The translations under genes were made by a program, and so were the position numbers. DNA of 64,000 nucleotides from G965216695 sp965216695 (GTDB lineage Bacteria > Pseudomonadota > Gammaproteobacteria > Pseudomonadales > Azotimanducaceae), in contig OZ244212.1 in NCBI GenBank assembly GCA_965216695.1, positions 1,302,001 to 1,366,000 on the forward strand, given 5' to 3'. Positions 33,776 through 43,198 of the stretch are shown here, in pieces. Position 1 is the stretch's first letter. Each line of letters starts with the position of its first letter. The notes beneath the pieces are model-generated. The model was not told the origin of the DNA. It saw only the letters and a program-made list of their open reading frames with translations, and did not search any database.

Positions 33776-35184
33776 CACTCCAACCCCATCTCGGCTATGC
33801 GACGCAGGTCTGGGACGAGCGCATCGTCCCAGCGCTCTGCGACTACATCCGCATCCCCAACAAGTCGCCCGAATTCGATCCCGACTGGGCCGCCAACGGA
33901 CACATGCATCATGCGGCGGAACTTTTAAAAAACTGGGCGGACGCATTCGCCCGAACCGAGCCTGTGGCCGGTTACCAGAGCGAGATCGTGGAGCTGCCCG
34001 GACGTACCCCCGTGCTGCTGTTCGAGATCGGGGGTGATCCGGCGCGCGGAACCACGCTGCTCTACGGTCACTACGACAAACAACCCGAGTTCTCAGGCTG
34101 GAACGAAGGCCTCGCGCCCTGGACTCCGGTTCTCCGTAACAACCGGTTGTACGGACGCGGCGGGGCCGACGACGGCTACGCCATGTTCGCGAGTCTTTGC
34201 GCCATCGCCGCCCTGCAGCGACAGCGATACCAACACGGCCGCTGCGTGGTGTTGATCGAAGGGTGCGAAGAGAGCGGCAGCTACGACCTGCCGCACTATG
34301 TGGAAGCGCTCGCTGCACGCATTGGAAAACCCGACCTGGTGCTGTGCCTGGACGCAGAATGCGGCAACTACGATCAGCTGTGGCTCACAACATCGTTACG
34401 CGGGATGCTTCCCGGGGTGCTCACGGTGCGCGTGCTCGAACAGGGTCAGCATTCCGGCGCCGCCGGCGGTATCGTGCCATCCTCGTTTCGACTGTTACGC
34501 CGCGTGATGGAACGTATTGAGAACGCTGACACCGGCGCGTTGCACGAATGCCTCCATGTCCAGATCCCCGACCAGGTGCGCAACGACACTCGCGCAGTTG
34601 CGACCATCCTGGGAAACGACGTAATCGACCGCTATCCGTGGGCAGGGACAACCGCCCCACATACGAACAATATCGAAGAACTGCTGATCGCGAATGCGTG
34701 GGAACCGGCGCTGGCGACCGTAGGTCTGGACGGAGCGCCCGACATTACGAATGCAGGCAATACGCTGCGTCCCCAAACGCGGGCCAAACTCGTCTTCCGG
34801 CTGCCGCCGAGCCTCGACGCCGAACACGCCGCAACGCGCGTGAAGTCCATTCTCGAGGCCGACCCGCCGCAGGGAGCCGAAGTAACCTTCGACCTCGATA
34901 CGCCGCAAACGGGTTGGCATGCACCGCCGCTGGCACCGTGGCTACACGACGCGGCCCAACAGGCTTCGGATCGGTACTTCAACGCACCGGCCGTGAGCCT
35001 GTCCATGGGCGGAACTATCCCCTTCATGAAGATGTTGGGCGACCGCTTTCCCGAAGTACAGTTCTTCGTGAGCGGCGTGCTCGGACCCATGTCCAACGCC
35101 CACGGACCGAACGAATTTCTGCATATCGACACCGGCAAAAAGCTCACCGCCTGCGTCGCAGACGTGCTCGCCGCACTGCCGTGA
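33769..35184 (+). CDS. M20 family metallopeptidase
   Basis: A 471-residue dizinc peptidase or amidohydrolase. TTLLYGHYDKQPEF (first His ligand and Asp), RGGADDGYAMFA (bridging Asp region), IEGCEESGSYDL (catalytic and metal Glu) and a final GPNEFLHID His ligand are conserved. Lid domain segments (GQHSGAAGGIVPSSF) are intact. The ATG overlaps the stop of the btuB remnant and uses an RBS within it, suggesting that the gene was once directly downstream of the receptor. The physiological dipeptide or acyl-amino acid substrate is unknown. Confidence 0.92.
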   Translation: MSTLQPHLGYATQVWDERIVPALCDYIRIPNKSPEFDPDWAANGHMHHAAELLKNWADAFARTEPVAGYQSEIVELPGRTPVLLFEIGGDPARGTTLLYGHYDKQPEFSGWNEGLAPWTPVLRNNRLYGRGGADDGYAMFASLCAIAALQRQRYQHGRCVVLIEGCEESGSYDLPHYVEALAARIGKPDLVLCLDAECGNYDQLWLTTSLRGMLPGVLTVRVLEQGQHSGAAGGIVPSSFRLLRRVMERIENADTGALHECLHVQIPDQVRNDTRAVATILGNDVIDRYPWAGTTAPHTNNIEELLIANAWEPALATVGLDGAPDITNAGNTLRPQTRAKLVFRLPPSLDAEHAATRVKSILEADPPQGAEVTFDLDTPQTGWHAPPLAPWLHDAAQQASDRYFNAPAVSLSMGGTIPFMKMLGDRFPEVQFFVSGVLGPMSNAHGPNEFLHIDTGKKLTACVADVLAALP

Positions 35185-35338
35185 ACTGCTTGTTCTGTCG
35201 GTCCACCAAGCAAACGGGGCCAATGCAACCGGCTGGCGCCACGTGACGCTTTCTCATATCGGTCCCCTTGGCAGACCGCGTTCTAGCTAACATCATGGTT
35301 CCGCTCACGTACTAAAAAACCGAACAGGGGAGAATGCT

Positions 35339-36097
35339 ATGTCTGAATACGGAGAGATAGACGTCAGCGTCGACAACGGCGTGTTTACAATGGCAATCGG
35401 CGGCCTGGACGGCGCCACACACCGTGGGATTTCGCGCGCATTTCGCGCGGCTCACGAATCCGAGGAGGTGCGGATCGTAGTCGTTACAGGCCGAAATCGC
35501 ACGTTCCTGAACCCGACGATGTACGACGTGGAATGGGTCGCCGCCTCAGCGGACCCGGCCAATATGCGCCGCATGTTCAAAGAAGCCGAAGACATCATCC
35601 GGGACTCTGTGGGCTGCGAAAAACCGACGATCGCTAAGGTTTTTGCACCCGGTGCGCACAGCCTCGGCGCGTCCGTAGCACTGGCCTGCGATTTCGTATA
35701 CGCAGCCGATGATGCGACCTTCTGCGACCCCCATCTGTCCGGTTTCGCTGTGCCCCCGGGAGACGGCGGCGCGTTGCTATGGCCATCACGGATAGGCCTG
35801 ACGCGCGCCCGAGAGTTTCTGATGACCGATAAATCCTGCACCGCGCAGGAAGCCGTTGACATCGGTTTGATCAATAAGGCCGTTCCCGCTGACGCGCTCG
35901 ACGGTGAGGTCGACGCGCTTGTTCAGAAACTGCTGTCGTTCGATCCCTTCGCACTGAACATGACAAAGAAGTGGCTCAACCAGTACGTGCAACACGACCT
36001 GAACACCGTCGGACTCGGCGCGCTGGCCGCGGAAGGCATCTTCCTGGCCCAGGGCTCGAATGCCAATCCGCCGATTTTCCGCGACGACGATGGTTGA
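35339..36097 (+). CDS. Enoyl-CoA hydratase/isomerase family protein
   Basis: A 252-residue crotonase-fold protein. The second oxyanion region FAPGAHSLGASVALACDFVYA is recognisable, but the first (VVTGRNRTFLNPTMYDVEW) lacks the usual FCAG.DL pattern, so catalysis may differ. GGGGAG lies close upstream of the ATG. It stands alone after a 154-base gap and is convergent with the HNH/GNAT pair. Confidence 0.82.
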   Translation: MSEYGEIDVSVDNGVFTMAIGGLDGATHRGISRAFRAAHESEEVRIVVVTGRNRTFLNPTMYDVEWVAASADPANMRRMFKEAEDIIRDSVGCEKPTIAKVFAPGAHSLGASVALACDFVYAADDATFCDPHLSGFAVPPGDGGALLWPSRIGLTRAREFLMTDKSCTAQEAVDIGLINKAVPADALDGEVDALVQKLLSFDPFALNMTKKWLNQYVQHDLNTVGLGALAAEGIFLAQGSNANPPIFRDDDG

Positions 36098-36110
36098 AAC
36101 GGACACTCGC

Positions 36111-36126
36111 TGAGCCGCGGGGCTCA
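36111..36126. terminator. Hairpin between convergent genes
   Basis: TGAGCC pairs with GGCTCA across a GCGG loop in the 31-base gap between the crotonase and GNAT stops. It could end transcription in both directions; no T-run is present. Confidence 0.35.
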
Positions 36127-36128
36127 CG

Positions 36129-36614
36129 TCAATCCACGTCAGGAATCTGTGCCCATTCCTCCCAACCAATACCACGGCCGGGAAAGGCGGCATTGGCGAA
36201 CGGCCAGACCTCCGCAATCCATGCGGTAACCGCATCGTAGAGTCGGGTCTCGAGGCCGCTGGCCAGCACACTCTGTCTGGCCCACAGATACACCTCCGCG
36301 TCGCGACCACGCTTGCGGGTGGGTTCGATATAGACGCAGCCGATGACCGAGTCCTCGGCGAGCGACACAACCGTGTACGCAAACGACCGGCGGAGCTGAA
36401 ACTCCTTCTGGTGCCACCCCAGATCAATCAGGTTTTGTTCCAGCGTGAGCCCCACCGGCCATTTCCCTCCGGGCCAGATCGTCCGCAGGTGATCGACACT
36501 CGTAATCACCGCATCGAAATCTTTCACGACGTCGTTCACGGTGAGCATGCGCAGACGATACTCGTCTGTTTCGAGCGTCTGAGGAATGTCGAAATTTTGC
36601 GGTACGAAGGGCAC
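36129..36614 (-). CDS. GNAT-like N-acetyltransferase
   Basis: A 161-residue protein resembling GNAT acyltransferases: a first strand and helix (EYRLRMLTVNDVVKDFDAVI), RSFAYTVVSLAEDSVIGCVYIEPT as central strands, and a C-terminal ETRLYDAVTAWIAEVWPF helix. The classic acetyl-CoA loop (Q/RxxGxG/A) is not obvious. The start is GTG at 36614, sharing one base with the stop of the upstream HNH gene (TAGTG). Function is unknown. Confidence 0.65.
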   Translation of the reverse strand: MPFVPQNFDIPQTLETDEYRLRMLTVNDVVKDFDAVITSVDHLRTIWPGGKWPVGLTLEQNLIDLGWHQKEFQLRRSFAYTVVSLAEDSVIGCVYIEPTRKRGRDAEVYLWARQSVLASGLETRLYDAVTAWIAEVWPFANAAFPGRGIGWEEWAQIPDVD

Positions 36615-37201
36615 TAAAGAAGGCGGCTGTTCGCGCCGAAGCTGCGCTTCAGAAAATCCATCTGGTCACCCAGGATCCGACCGCTGTTGGTCAACACCAG
36701 GTATTCCGCGAAGTTTGGAACGTACGGCAGCGCGAGCAGTTCCATTGTCGATTCCTCGAGCAATCGACTGCCTTTGTGGTGATTGCATCGACGACAGGCG
36801 GCAACCACGTTGTCCCACGTGTCCAGACCGCCGCGCGATATGGGCACCACGTGATCCCTCGTCAGATCGCCATCGGCGAACGTGTTCCCGCAATACAAAC
36901 AGACGTTGAGATCGCGGCCGAATAACGCGCTGTTGGTAAGGGGCGGCACCCCACGGGTCTCATCCACAACCTTACCGCGACAGGCAATGATGCCATGCAG
37001 ATCCATGGCCGTGCGTCGACCGTCCAGCCGGCTGTGACCGCCGCGCACGCGCAGCACAACGTCGCCCAGCGTCCAGGTCACGATGTCACGCGCATACAGA
37101 CATACCGCTTCGTGCCAGCTCAACCACTCAAGCGGCCGCCCTGCGACGTTCAGCCGCAGAATACGTGGGGCGCGATCGTAATCCGTCAGGGTGGCGATCA
37201 T
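36614..37201 (-). CDS. HNH endonuclease family protein
   Basis: A 195-residue protein with a C-terminal HNH nuclease: CLYCGNTFADGDLTRDHVVP, then GGLDTWDNVVAACRRCNHHKG, giving two CxxC zinc pairs and the H-N-H residues. The N-terminal half (RILRLNVAGRPLEWLSWHEAVCLY) is conserved in this chromosomal HNH group, whose role is not defined. The ATG at 37201 has GAGG six bases upstream. It forms a pair with the GNAT-like gene. Confidence 0.86.
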   Translation of the reverse strand: MIATLTDYDRAPRILRLNVAGRPLEWLSWHEAVCLYARDIVTWTLGDVVLRVRGGHSRLDGRRTAMDLHGIIACRGKVVDETRGVPPLTNSALFGRDLNVCLYCGNTFADGDLTRDHVVPISRGGLDTWDNVVAACRRCNHHKGSRLLEESTMELLALPYVPNFAEYLVLTNSGRILGDQMDFLKRSFGANSRLL

Positions 37202-37353
37202 GGTCAACCTCGAATCCGGCCAGAATGATGCCGATTTGGCGAGGGCGATTCAATGGAACGCAGCGCGGACGGAATTGGCCGCGTGTGCGAGACGCCGTAG
37301 GTCTTGTTCCGCGGGCTTTGACAGAAACCGGGGGCTTGCGCAAAGTAGCGCCA

Positions 37354-38715
37354 ATGATTCACCCCCATCGCGCAATCCCGCGTCTCCGCTTACCCCTCAG
37401 CGCCCTCCTGGCAGCGGCGCTCCTGAGTACCAGTGGTTGTATGTTGTGGCGTAAAAAACCCGACCCGGCGCCCGATGCCGCGCCGGCGCAAACACAGACC
37501 GATCCCGGAAACTGGTTCTGCCAGATGGCCGCCGACGGCTCCGATTGGGATTGCGTGCAGGACGAACACCTGGCTCGCGACCCGCAACCCGAACGCGTGC
37601 CGGTACCCCCGGAACCTGTTGCGGCGCCCGCACCCGGGCTGTCGCCTGAACCTGGGCTCCGATCGCCCGAACGCCTGTCCCGACCCTCGTCGTTGCGCGA
37701 GAACGTCCCTGCTCCATCCGAGCCCGATACGGCTCCCGGCGACACAGAATCAGCAGCGCCCGCGCCGCCCGACATTCCGGCGGAGGCGGACCCGAATCCG
37801 TCACCACCACCGGCCGAGCCCGATTCCGCCCAGAGGTCGCAACCCTATCCCGGCAGCCACCGCTCTGACGTTGCCGCGACCGATCTGCCGGCGTACCTCG
37901 CGCTCAGTTATCAGCCCCCGACACCAACCCGCCTGCTCGACCTGCCGGATCACTTTTACACCGTTCAGGTAATGGCCGTTTCGAATCGTGACGTACTGGA
38001 AGCGTACGCCGAGAGCCGTTCACTGACGGGCATGTCTGCGACACAGATCGCCGCCAACGGGAAGGTAATGTACGCGCTGCTCGCCGGCATCTACGCCTCG
38101 CGCGCAAACGCCGAAACGGCAAGCCGCAGCCTGCCCGCCGCGGTCGCCGACGAAACGCCGTGGGTGCGCTCCCTCGGTTCGCTGAAGCGCGCGATGCTGG
38201 CCGCGCAACCGAGCGCAGAAACCACCACCGGCGAGATCGCTACGCTTCAGCCGGCGTCGCGGAACCCGCGAACGGAAACGCCCCGATCCGTACGGCCACC
38301 CGATACGGCGTTCGCCGCCGGTACACAACACGAGGTTTCCGATCGCGGGGCGGGCGCTGAGCAACTGCCCACCTATCAGCGGCTCGCGTTCAGCCCGGAC
38401 GAACCCGTCGCACTCAGCGCGCTACCGGGCGACTTCTATGCCATTCAGGTAGTTGCGCTCTCCACGCCCGATGCAGTCGAGGACTACGCTGCCTCCCGCA
38501 ATCTCGCCGGGCTGTCCGCCGCGCGGATCGAAGCCAATAACAAGATCTACTTCGCGCTGCTGCTCGGGGTCTACCGGACTCGCGCGCAGGCCCAAACCGT
38601 GTTGAACGATCTGCCACAGACGTTAGCTGGTACCCGTCCATGGATTCGCCGCGTGAGTTCACTGCAATCGGCGATCCGACGCGGGGACTCCATGATTGCG
38701 TCCCGCGGGCGTTGA
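37354..38715 (+). CDS. Lipoprotein with two SPOR domains
   Basis: A 453-residue predicted lipoprotein. The signal peptide ends in LLSTSGC, giving lipidated Cys about residue 29. A Pro-rich linker follows (about residues 60-180), then two SPOR-like repeats: LDLPDHFYTVQVMAVSNRDVLE to about residue 285, and LSALPGDFYAIQVVALSTPDAVE to about residue 440. SPOR domains bind denuded peptidoglycan at division sites, so the protein may act in septation. The two repeats share the same plan and probably arose by internal duplication. It is convergent with rarD, two bases apart. Confidence 0.82.
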   Translation: MIHPHRAIPRLRLPLSALLAAALLSTSGCMLWRKKPDPAPDAAPAQTQTDPGNWFCQMAADGSDWDCVQDEHLARDPQPERVPVPPEPVAAPAPGLSPEPGLRSPERLSRPSSLRENVPAPSEPDTAPGDTESAAPAPPDIPAEADPNPSPPPAEPDSAQRSQPYPGSHRSDVAATDLPAYLALSYQPPTPTRLLDLPDHFYTVQVMAVSNRDVLEAYAESRSLTGMSATQIAANGKVMYALLAGIYASRANAETASRSLPAAVADETPWVRSLGSLKRAMLAAQPSAETTTGEIATLQPASRNPRTETPRSVRPPDTAFAAGTQHEVSDRGAGAEQLPTYQRLAFSPDEPVALSALPGDFYAIQVVALSTPDAVEDYAASRNLAGLSAARIEANNKIYFALLLGVYRTRAQAQTVLNDLPQTLAGTRPWIRRVSSLQSAIRRGDSMIASRGR

Positions 38716-38716
38716 C

Positions 38717-39607
38717 CTAGATCGGCGCCGCGGGCCGTCGCCGGCGCCGCACCTCCCGCAGCTCCGCAGCAGACAAGAGCGCGAGAGCCGTCCAGATAAA
38801 CGCAAAGGTGACCGCCCGCACCGGACCAAACGGCTCACCCATCACAAACACCGCCAGCAGCAGCGTGATCGACGGCGCCAGATACTGAAAGAAGCCGAGA
38901 AGTGACAGCGGCAGCCGCGTAGCGGCGCCAGCGAAGAACAGGAGCGGCACGATCGTGACGATGCCGCCCAATGCCAATGCAGAAAGCTCCCCGGTCGTGC
39001 GTTGCGCGGTATCTGAAAACGCGACCAGGAAACCGAGCGCAAACGGTGCGATCAACAGTGTTTCTGTCCACAGACCAAGCGCCGCACCCACGCCCACCTG
39101 CTTGCGAACCAGGCCATAAAACGCGAACGACACGGCCAGCACCAGGGCAGCCCAGGGCAGTACGCCGACGCGCACCAGTTCATTGACGACGCCGAGAGCG
39201 GCCAGAACCACCGCAATCGTCTGTACGCGGTTCAGCCGTTCGCCAAGAAACACAAGACCGAGCACGATCGTTACCAGCGGGTTGATGTAGTAGCCAAGGC
39301 TCGTTTCCAGCATGCGGTCGTTCAGAATTGCCCACACGAATACGCCCCAGTTGACGGCTATCAGCGCGCTGCTGAGCGCCAGTCCTGCGATCTGTCCGCG
39401 GCGCAACGTACGCACCAGGCCTAACTGGTTGCGAACCAGCAGAATCAACGTCAAAAGCGGAACCGACCACAGAACGCGATGCGCAACGATCTCGACCGGT
39501 GTGGCGAAGGAAACGTAGACGAAGTAAAGCGGCGCGAACCCCCACCACAGGTAGGCGCCAAGCGCGAATAGAGCGCCAGTGCGTCGCTGCAGATCCGGGG
39601 TCGTCAA
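38717..39607 (-). CDS. rarD: RarD-type EamA family transporter
   Basis: A 296-residue ten-helix DMT-superfamily permease. The N-terminal GALFALGAYLWWGFAPLYF, SLGYYINPLVTIVLGLVFLGERL and FQYLAPSITLLLAVFVMGEPF are characteristic of RarD. The natural substrate is unknown despite the old chloramphenicol-sensitivity name. The start codon appears to be TTG at 39607, immediately after the gloB stop, so translation probably depends on gloB. Confidence 0.9.
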   Translation of the reverse strand: MTTPDLQRRTGALFALGAYLWWGFAPLYFVYVSFATPVEIVAHRVLWSVPLLTLILLVRNQLGLVRTLRRGQIAGLALSSALIAVNWGVFVWAILNDRMLETSLGYYINPLVTIVLGLVFLGERLNRVQTIAVVLAALGVVNELVRVGVLPWAALVLAVSFAFYGLVRKQVGVGAALGLWTETLLIAPFALGFLVAFSDTAQRTTGELSALALGGIVTIVPLLFFAGAATRLPLSLLGFFQYLAPSITLLLAVFVMGEPFGPVRAVTFAFIWTALALLSAAELREVRRRRRPAAPI

Positions 39608-40375
39608 TCAGAAACTGTCTTTGCGCCGGCGAGTTTCGGCAAACACATCCACGAGCGGCTGGCCGCTCATGCCGATGGTCGCCTGCAAACCGTCGCTGTC
39701 AGGACGCAGAAAGGGGTTCGTGGCTTTCTCGAGACCGATGGTGGTCGGAACCGTGGGCTGGCCGTTCCGCCGAAGGCGATCGATGTCGTCGGCGCGATCG
39801 AGCAGCGCCTGATTGCGCGGTTCCACGGTCAGTGCAAACGCCGCATTGGCCTGAGTGTACTCGTGCGCGCAGAAAACCCGCGTATCTTCCGGCAGCGCCA
39901 TCAACTTCTGCAGGCTGCGCCACATCTGTTGAGGCGTGCCTTCAAAGAGCCGTCCACAACCCAGCGCGAACAACGTATCGCCAACAAACGCGACGCCCTC
40001 CGTTGCCATGTAGTACGCAATGTGGCCGGTCGTGTGACCCGGCGTTTCGAGTACCTGCACATCGACCCCGCCGAACTCGAATACATCACCGTCGCGAACC
40101 CGCACGTCTATACCCGGAATGCGTTCCGCATCGTTCGCGGCACCTACCACTGTACACTTCCACTCGGCCTTGAGCGCCTCGTTGCCTCCAGCATGATCGA
40201 AGTGGTGATGCGTGTTGAGAATGTGCGTGAGACGCCAGCCTTTTTCCTCGAGCGCCGCATTGATCGGCTCAACCTCCGGCGTGTCCACAACAGCGGTTTC
40301 CCCCGACGCCGGGTCGTGGATCAGAAAGCCATAGTTGTCGTTCAGACACGGAAACATGTGGATGTCGAGACTCAT
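39608..40375 (-). CDS. gloB: Hydroxyacylglutathione hydrolase (glyoxalase II)
   Basis: A 255-residue metallo-beta-lactamase-fold enzyme hydrolysing S-D-lactoylglutathione. The metal motif THHHFDHAGG (residues 55-64), HTTGHIAYY, DTLFALGCGRLFEG and the C-terminal glutathione-binding helices (HEYTQANAAFALTVEP, NPFLRPDS) are all present. It is the first gene of a pair with rarD. Confidence 0.95.
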   Translation of the reverse strand: MSLDIHMFPCLNDNYGFLIHDPASGETAVVDTPEVEPINAALEEKGWRLTHILNTHHHFDHAGGNEALKAEWKCTVVGAANDAERIPGIDVRVRDGDVFEFGGVDVQVLETPGHTTGHIAYYMATEGVAFVGDTLFALGCGRLFEGTPQQMWRSLQKLMALPEDTRVFCAHEYTQANAAFALTVEPRNQALLDRADDIDRLRRNGQPTVPTTIGLEKATNPFLRPDSDGLQATIGMSGQPLVDVFAETRRRKDSF

Positions 40376-40423
40376 TGAATGCGACCTCTTTGTTGCATGT
40401 GTGCCGTTGGTCTGCCCAACGGA

Positions 40424-40774
40424 TCAATCAAGCGGAATGAACAGACACTCGCGCGGTTCGCCGTCCACAGCGCGGCTGATATGTCCGCGCCCGGTGAGAT
40501 CCTCGGCGAGCAGAATGGAGCCGGGACCCATCCTCTTCACTGTCCCGTCGCCAATCTCAATGTCAACCGACCCGGTAAGATTGACGACGAACTGGCGACG
40601 CGGCGCGTTGTGGTAGTCCAGGTTGTAGTCACCTTTCACCGTGCGGAAAAAAACACCGGATCCGCGCCAAAGCTGCGAGATGTGCCCCATTGCACCCCGA
40701 TCTTCGAGATCGAGTTCCAGGTCCTCGAAGTGCGACTCACCGTCGTCGCCGCTGTAGATCCGCACCACCTTCAT
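40424..40774 (-). CDS. Cupin-like protein
   Basis: A 116-residue protein with a cupin-type second motif (GTVKRMGPGSILLAEDLTGRGH) and preceding strands RRQFVVNLTGSVDIEIGDG. The first motif lacks the usual HxH pair, showing YHNAPRRQ instead, so metal binding is uncertain. It is 48 bases upstream of gloB on the same strand and divergent from tesB. Confidence 0.72.
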   Translation of the reverse strand: MKVVRIYSGDDGESHFEDLELDLEDRGAMGHISQLWRGSGVFFRTVKGDYNLDYHNAPRRQFVVNLTGSVDIEIGDGTVKRMGPGSILLAEDLTGRGHISRAVDGEPRECLFIPLD

Positions 40775-40841
40775 TCGCCGTCCACTTCCGTCGCGTTCTC
40801 AAGCCGGGGTTAGAATAGCACCACCCAATTGGACGCCGCAC

Positions 40842-41720
40842 GTGAACAACCCGGTACTTGCAAACATACTGGATCTTATCGATCTCGAACCGATCGAACG
40901 CAACCTGTTTCGCGGCAACAACCACGACACAGAACACGTGTTCGGCGGCCAGGTTCTCGCCCAGGCGCTCGTTGCGGCCAACCGGACCGTCGAAGCCGAC
41001 CAGCAGCTGCACTCGCTGCACGCGTACTTCCTACGCGCCGGCGACTGGCGGCGACCGATTCTGTTCGAGGTGGAACGCATCCGCGACGGACGCAGTTTCT
41101 CGACCCGCCTTGTGGTTGCAATCCAGCACGGCCGCGCGATCTTCAATCTGAACGCGTCCTGGCATAAACGGGAGTCCGGCGTCAGTCATCGTGTACCGAT
41201 GCCCGACGTGCCGCCGCCGCAAGCCCTGCGCGGTGATCGCGAGGCGTACGCCGAGCTTGCCGTGCAGCAGCCCGACGTGAAGCGTTTCGCGTTCCGTTTC
41301 GACGCGATTGATTCGCGGCAGGTGGAGAACATTCTGATGACCGATCGCGATACCCACCCGCCGTTCAAACACACATGGCTGAAAACCCGGGACGCTCTGC
41401 CCGATTCGCAGGAAGTGCACCAGGCTCTGCTGGCCTACATGTCCGATCTGGATTTCATGAGCACGTCGATGCTGCCGCACGGGCGCCATCGCATGCGCGA
41501 GTCTGTGATGGGTGCAAGCCTGGATCACACGTTGTGGTTTCATCAGGACGTGCGCGCCGACGAATGGCTGTTGTTCGCTAAACAGTCGCCCAACGCAAAC
41601 GGCGCCCGCGGTTTCGTACGCGGCCACTTCTTCACTCAGTCCGGCGAGCTGGTGGCAACCGCTGCTCAGGAATGCCTGATTCGCCCGATCGACCCCAACC
41701 GACGTCAGCCGAGCACCTGA
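40842..41720 (+). CDS. tesB: Acyl-CoA thioesterase II
   Basis: A 292-residue double-hotdog thioesterase. ENVFGGQV-type binding (TEHVFGGQVLAQALVAA), LHSLHAYFLRAGDW and the C-terminal LDHTLWFHQDVRADEWLLF, which carries the catalytic Asp region, match TesB. Translation starts at GTG (40842). Its stop overlaps the end of the convergent membrane-protein gene by 16 bases. Confidence 0.94.
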   Translation: MNNPVLANILDLIDLEPIERNLFRGNNHDTEHVFGGQVLAQALVAANRTVEADQQLHSLHAYFLRAGDWRRPILFEVERIRDGRSFSTRLVVAIQHGRAIFNLNASWHKRESGVSHRVPMPDVPPPQALRGDREAYAELAVQQPDVKRFAFRFDAIDSRQVENILMTDRDTHPPFKHTWLKTRDALPDSQEVHQALLAYMSDLDFMSTSMLPHGRHRMRESVMGASLDHTLWFHQDVRADEWLLFAKQSPNANGARGFVRGHFFTQSGELVATAAQECLIRPIDPNRRQPST

Positions 41721-42664
41721 TCGACCCACTGTTCCACCAGGGCTGCGGCCACCCACGCAAGCGGCGGAATCACGAGGTAGAACAGAAACTTGAACCACAC
41801 TCGCACGTCGATCGGCCAGCCGGGGAGCGTGCGGATGCGTTCCAGATGATTACCCACAGCTTCGAGTTCGGCTACGTCGGTGCGCGGGGTCGATGCGAGC
41901 CGCTCGCGCAATTCCCTTACGCGCTGCTCCCGCGCCCGCAGAATCTGTCCGCGCACTCCCCACATCGGCAGTAGGAACAAGAGTACCGCCGCAGGCAGAC
42001 CAACGATCAGGCCAAACTGGTAGTTGTCCCAGCGAAACTCACCGTCCAGTGACTGCAGCGGAATGAACACCAACGCGCCGACAACGAGCAAAACGCCGCC
42101 AGTGGCTACCCGCCCGAAGACGGCGACGTCGTCGAGTCGATAGAGGTCGACGGTTGCGCGCGCACCCGCCTCACGCCAGCCCAGCGCCGAACCGAGCGTC
42201 TGAGCCAACGTCCACGCGATCAGAATCCACAGGGACAGGTTGGACAGGATCATCGCCAGATCGATCGCAAGCGACTGCGTCTCGGTTAATCGGTCGAGCA
42301 ACATGGAGTTGCCCGCCAGACCGTAAAGACCGCCAAGCACCATCGCAACCGGCGCCCAGCGCTGCCCGCGGCGCACGACGCGTTCGTCGAGCCAGGCGCG
42401 GGGGATGTTCAACCGGGCACCGTCTTCCACGGCCTTCTGCCGATGTCGCCAATAGTACCCGAAGGCCGCGAGCAGGTAGGTCGATAACAACGCGAACATG
42501 GCCGCGGTCCCCGCATATTGACCTGGCGATGTCCAATCGGGAAACCCGTCAGATACGGCCCAGGCAAGTACATGGACGCCCAGGAATGCGGCGCCGACGC
42601 AGAAAGCCAGCGGCGGCAGGCGATGCGCCCGCAGGTGGCGCACCAGCCACGTCTCGTCACTCAT
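41705..42664 (-). CDS. Multi-pass membrane protein, unknown function
   Basis: A 319-residue protein with about seven hydrophobic segments (including PLAFCVGAAFLGVHVLAWAV, AAMFALLSTYLLAAFGYYW, WAPVAMVLGGLYGLAG, LSLWILIAWTLAQTLG, GGVLLVVGALVFIPL, FGLIVGLPAAVLLFLLPMWG, FLFYLVIPPLAWVAAAL). A charged stretch that may form a coiled coil (LRAREQRVRELRERLA) lies near residue 245. I do not recognise the family. It is followed by the peroxiredoxin gene on the same strand only indirectly (it is downstream of it). Confidence 0.7.
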   Translation of the reverse strand: MSDETWLVRHLRAHRLPPLAFCVGAAFLGVHVLAWAVSDGFPDWTSPGQYAGTAAMFALLSTYLLAAFGYYWRHRQKAVEDGARLNIPRAWLDERVVRRGQRWAPVAMVLGGLYGLAGNSMLLDRLTETQSLAIDLAMILSNLSLWILIAWTLAQTLGSALGWREAGARATVDLYRLDDVAVFGRVATGGVLLVVGALVFIPLQSLDGEFRWDNYQFGLIVGLPAAVLLFLLPMWGVRGQILRAREQRVRELRERLASTPRTDVAELEAVGNHLERIRTLPGWPIDVRVWFKFLFYLVIPPLAWVAAALVEQWVDQVLG

Positions 42665-42718
42665 CGTGCAGGCGTTCGCGCATCACGATGCGCGGGTCGA
42701 ATGACCCGCGCGCGAACC

Positions 42719-43198
42719 TCAGAGTGCCTGCAGGATCGCTTCGGCGGCGCTCACCTCCAGCTGACCGCCTTCTTCCACGGCAAGCTTGGTAACGGTCCCG
42801 TCATCCACGACCATCGCGAAGCGTTGTGACCGCTTACCCAGGCCGAAACCGCTGCCGTCCATTTCCAGGCCCAGCGCGGCCGTGAAATCGCCGTTGCCGT
42901 CGCCTACCATCTGCAGCGCGTCGGCGTTCGCGCTCTCGCCCCAGCTGTGCATCACAAACGCATCATTCACAGCCATACAGATAATGCTGTCGACGCCCTT
43001 GGCTTTGATTTCGTCCGCGTGCACCACGTACCCTGGCAGGTGTGCCTGGGAGCACGTGGGCGTGAACGCGCCGGGCACCGCGAACAGAACGACTTTTTTC
43101 TCGTCAAAGAGTTCGCCAGTGGTAACCGGGGTGGGCCGGCCGTCCTTGATAATATGCATCGTTGCTTCAGGAAGTTTATCGCCTTCTTTGATCGCCAT
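42719..43198 (-). CDS. Peroxiredoxin (Prx5/AhpE-like, atypical 2-Cys or 1-Cys)
   Basis: A 159-residue thiol peroxidase. The peroxidatic Cys is C49 in PGAFTPTCSQAHLPGY, and ICMAVNDAFVM with C75 matches the Prx5 group, where a second Cys sits further along. It reduces hydroperoxides using glutathione or thioredoxin-type donors. It is encoded upstream of the membrane protein at 41705-42664 on the same strand, 54 bases apart. Confidence 0.93.
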   Translation of the reverse strand: MAIKEGDKLPEATMHIIKDGRPTPVTTGELFDEKKVVLFAVPGAFTPTCSQAHLPGYVVHADEIKAKGVDSIICMAVNDAFVMHSWGESANADALQMVGDGNGDFTAALGLEMDGSGFGLGKRSQRFAMVVDDGTVTKLAVEEGGQLEVSAAEAILQAL

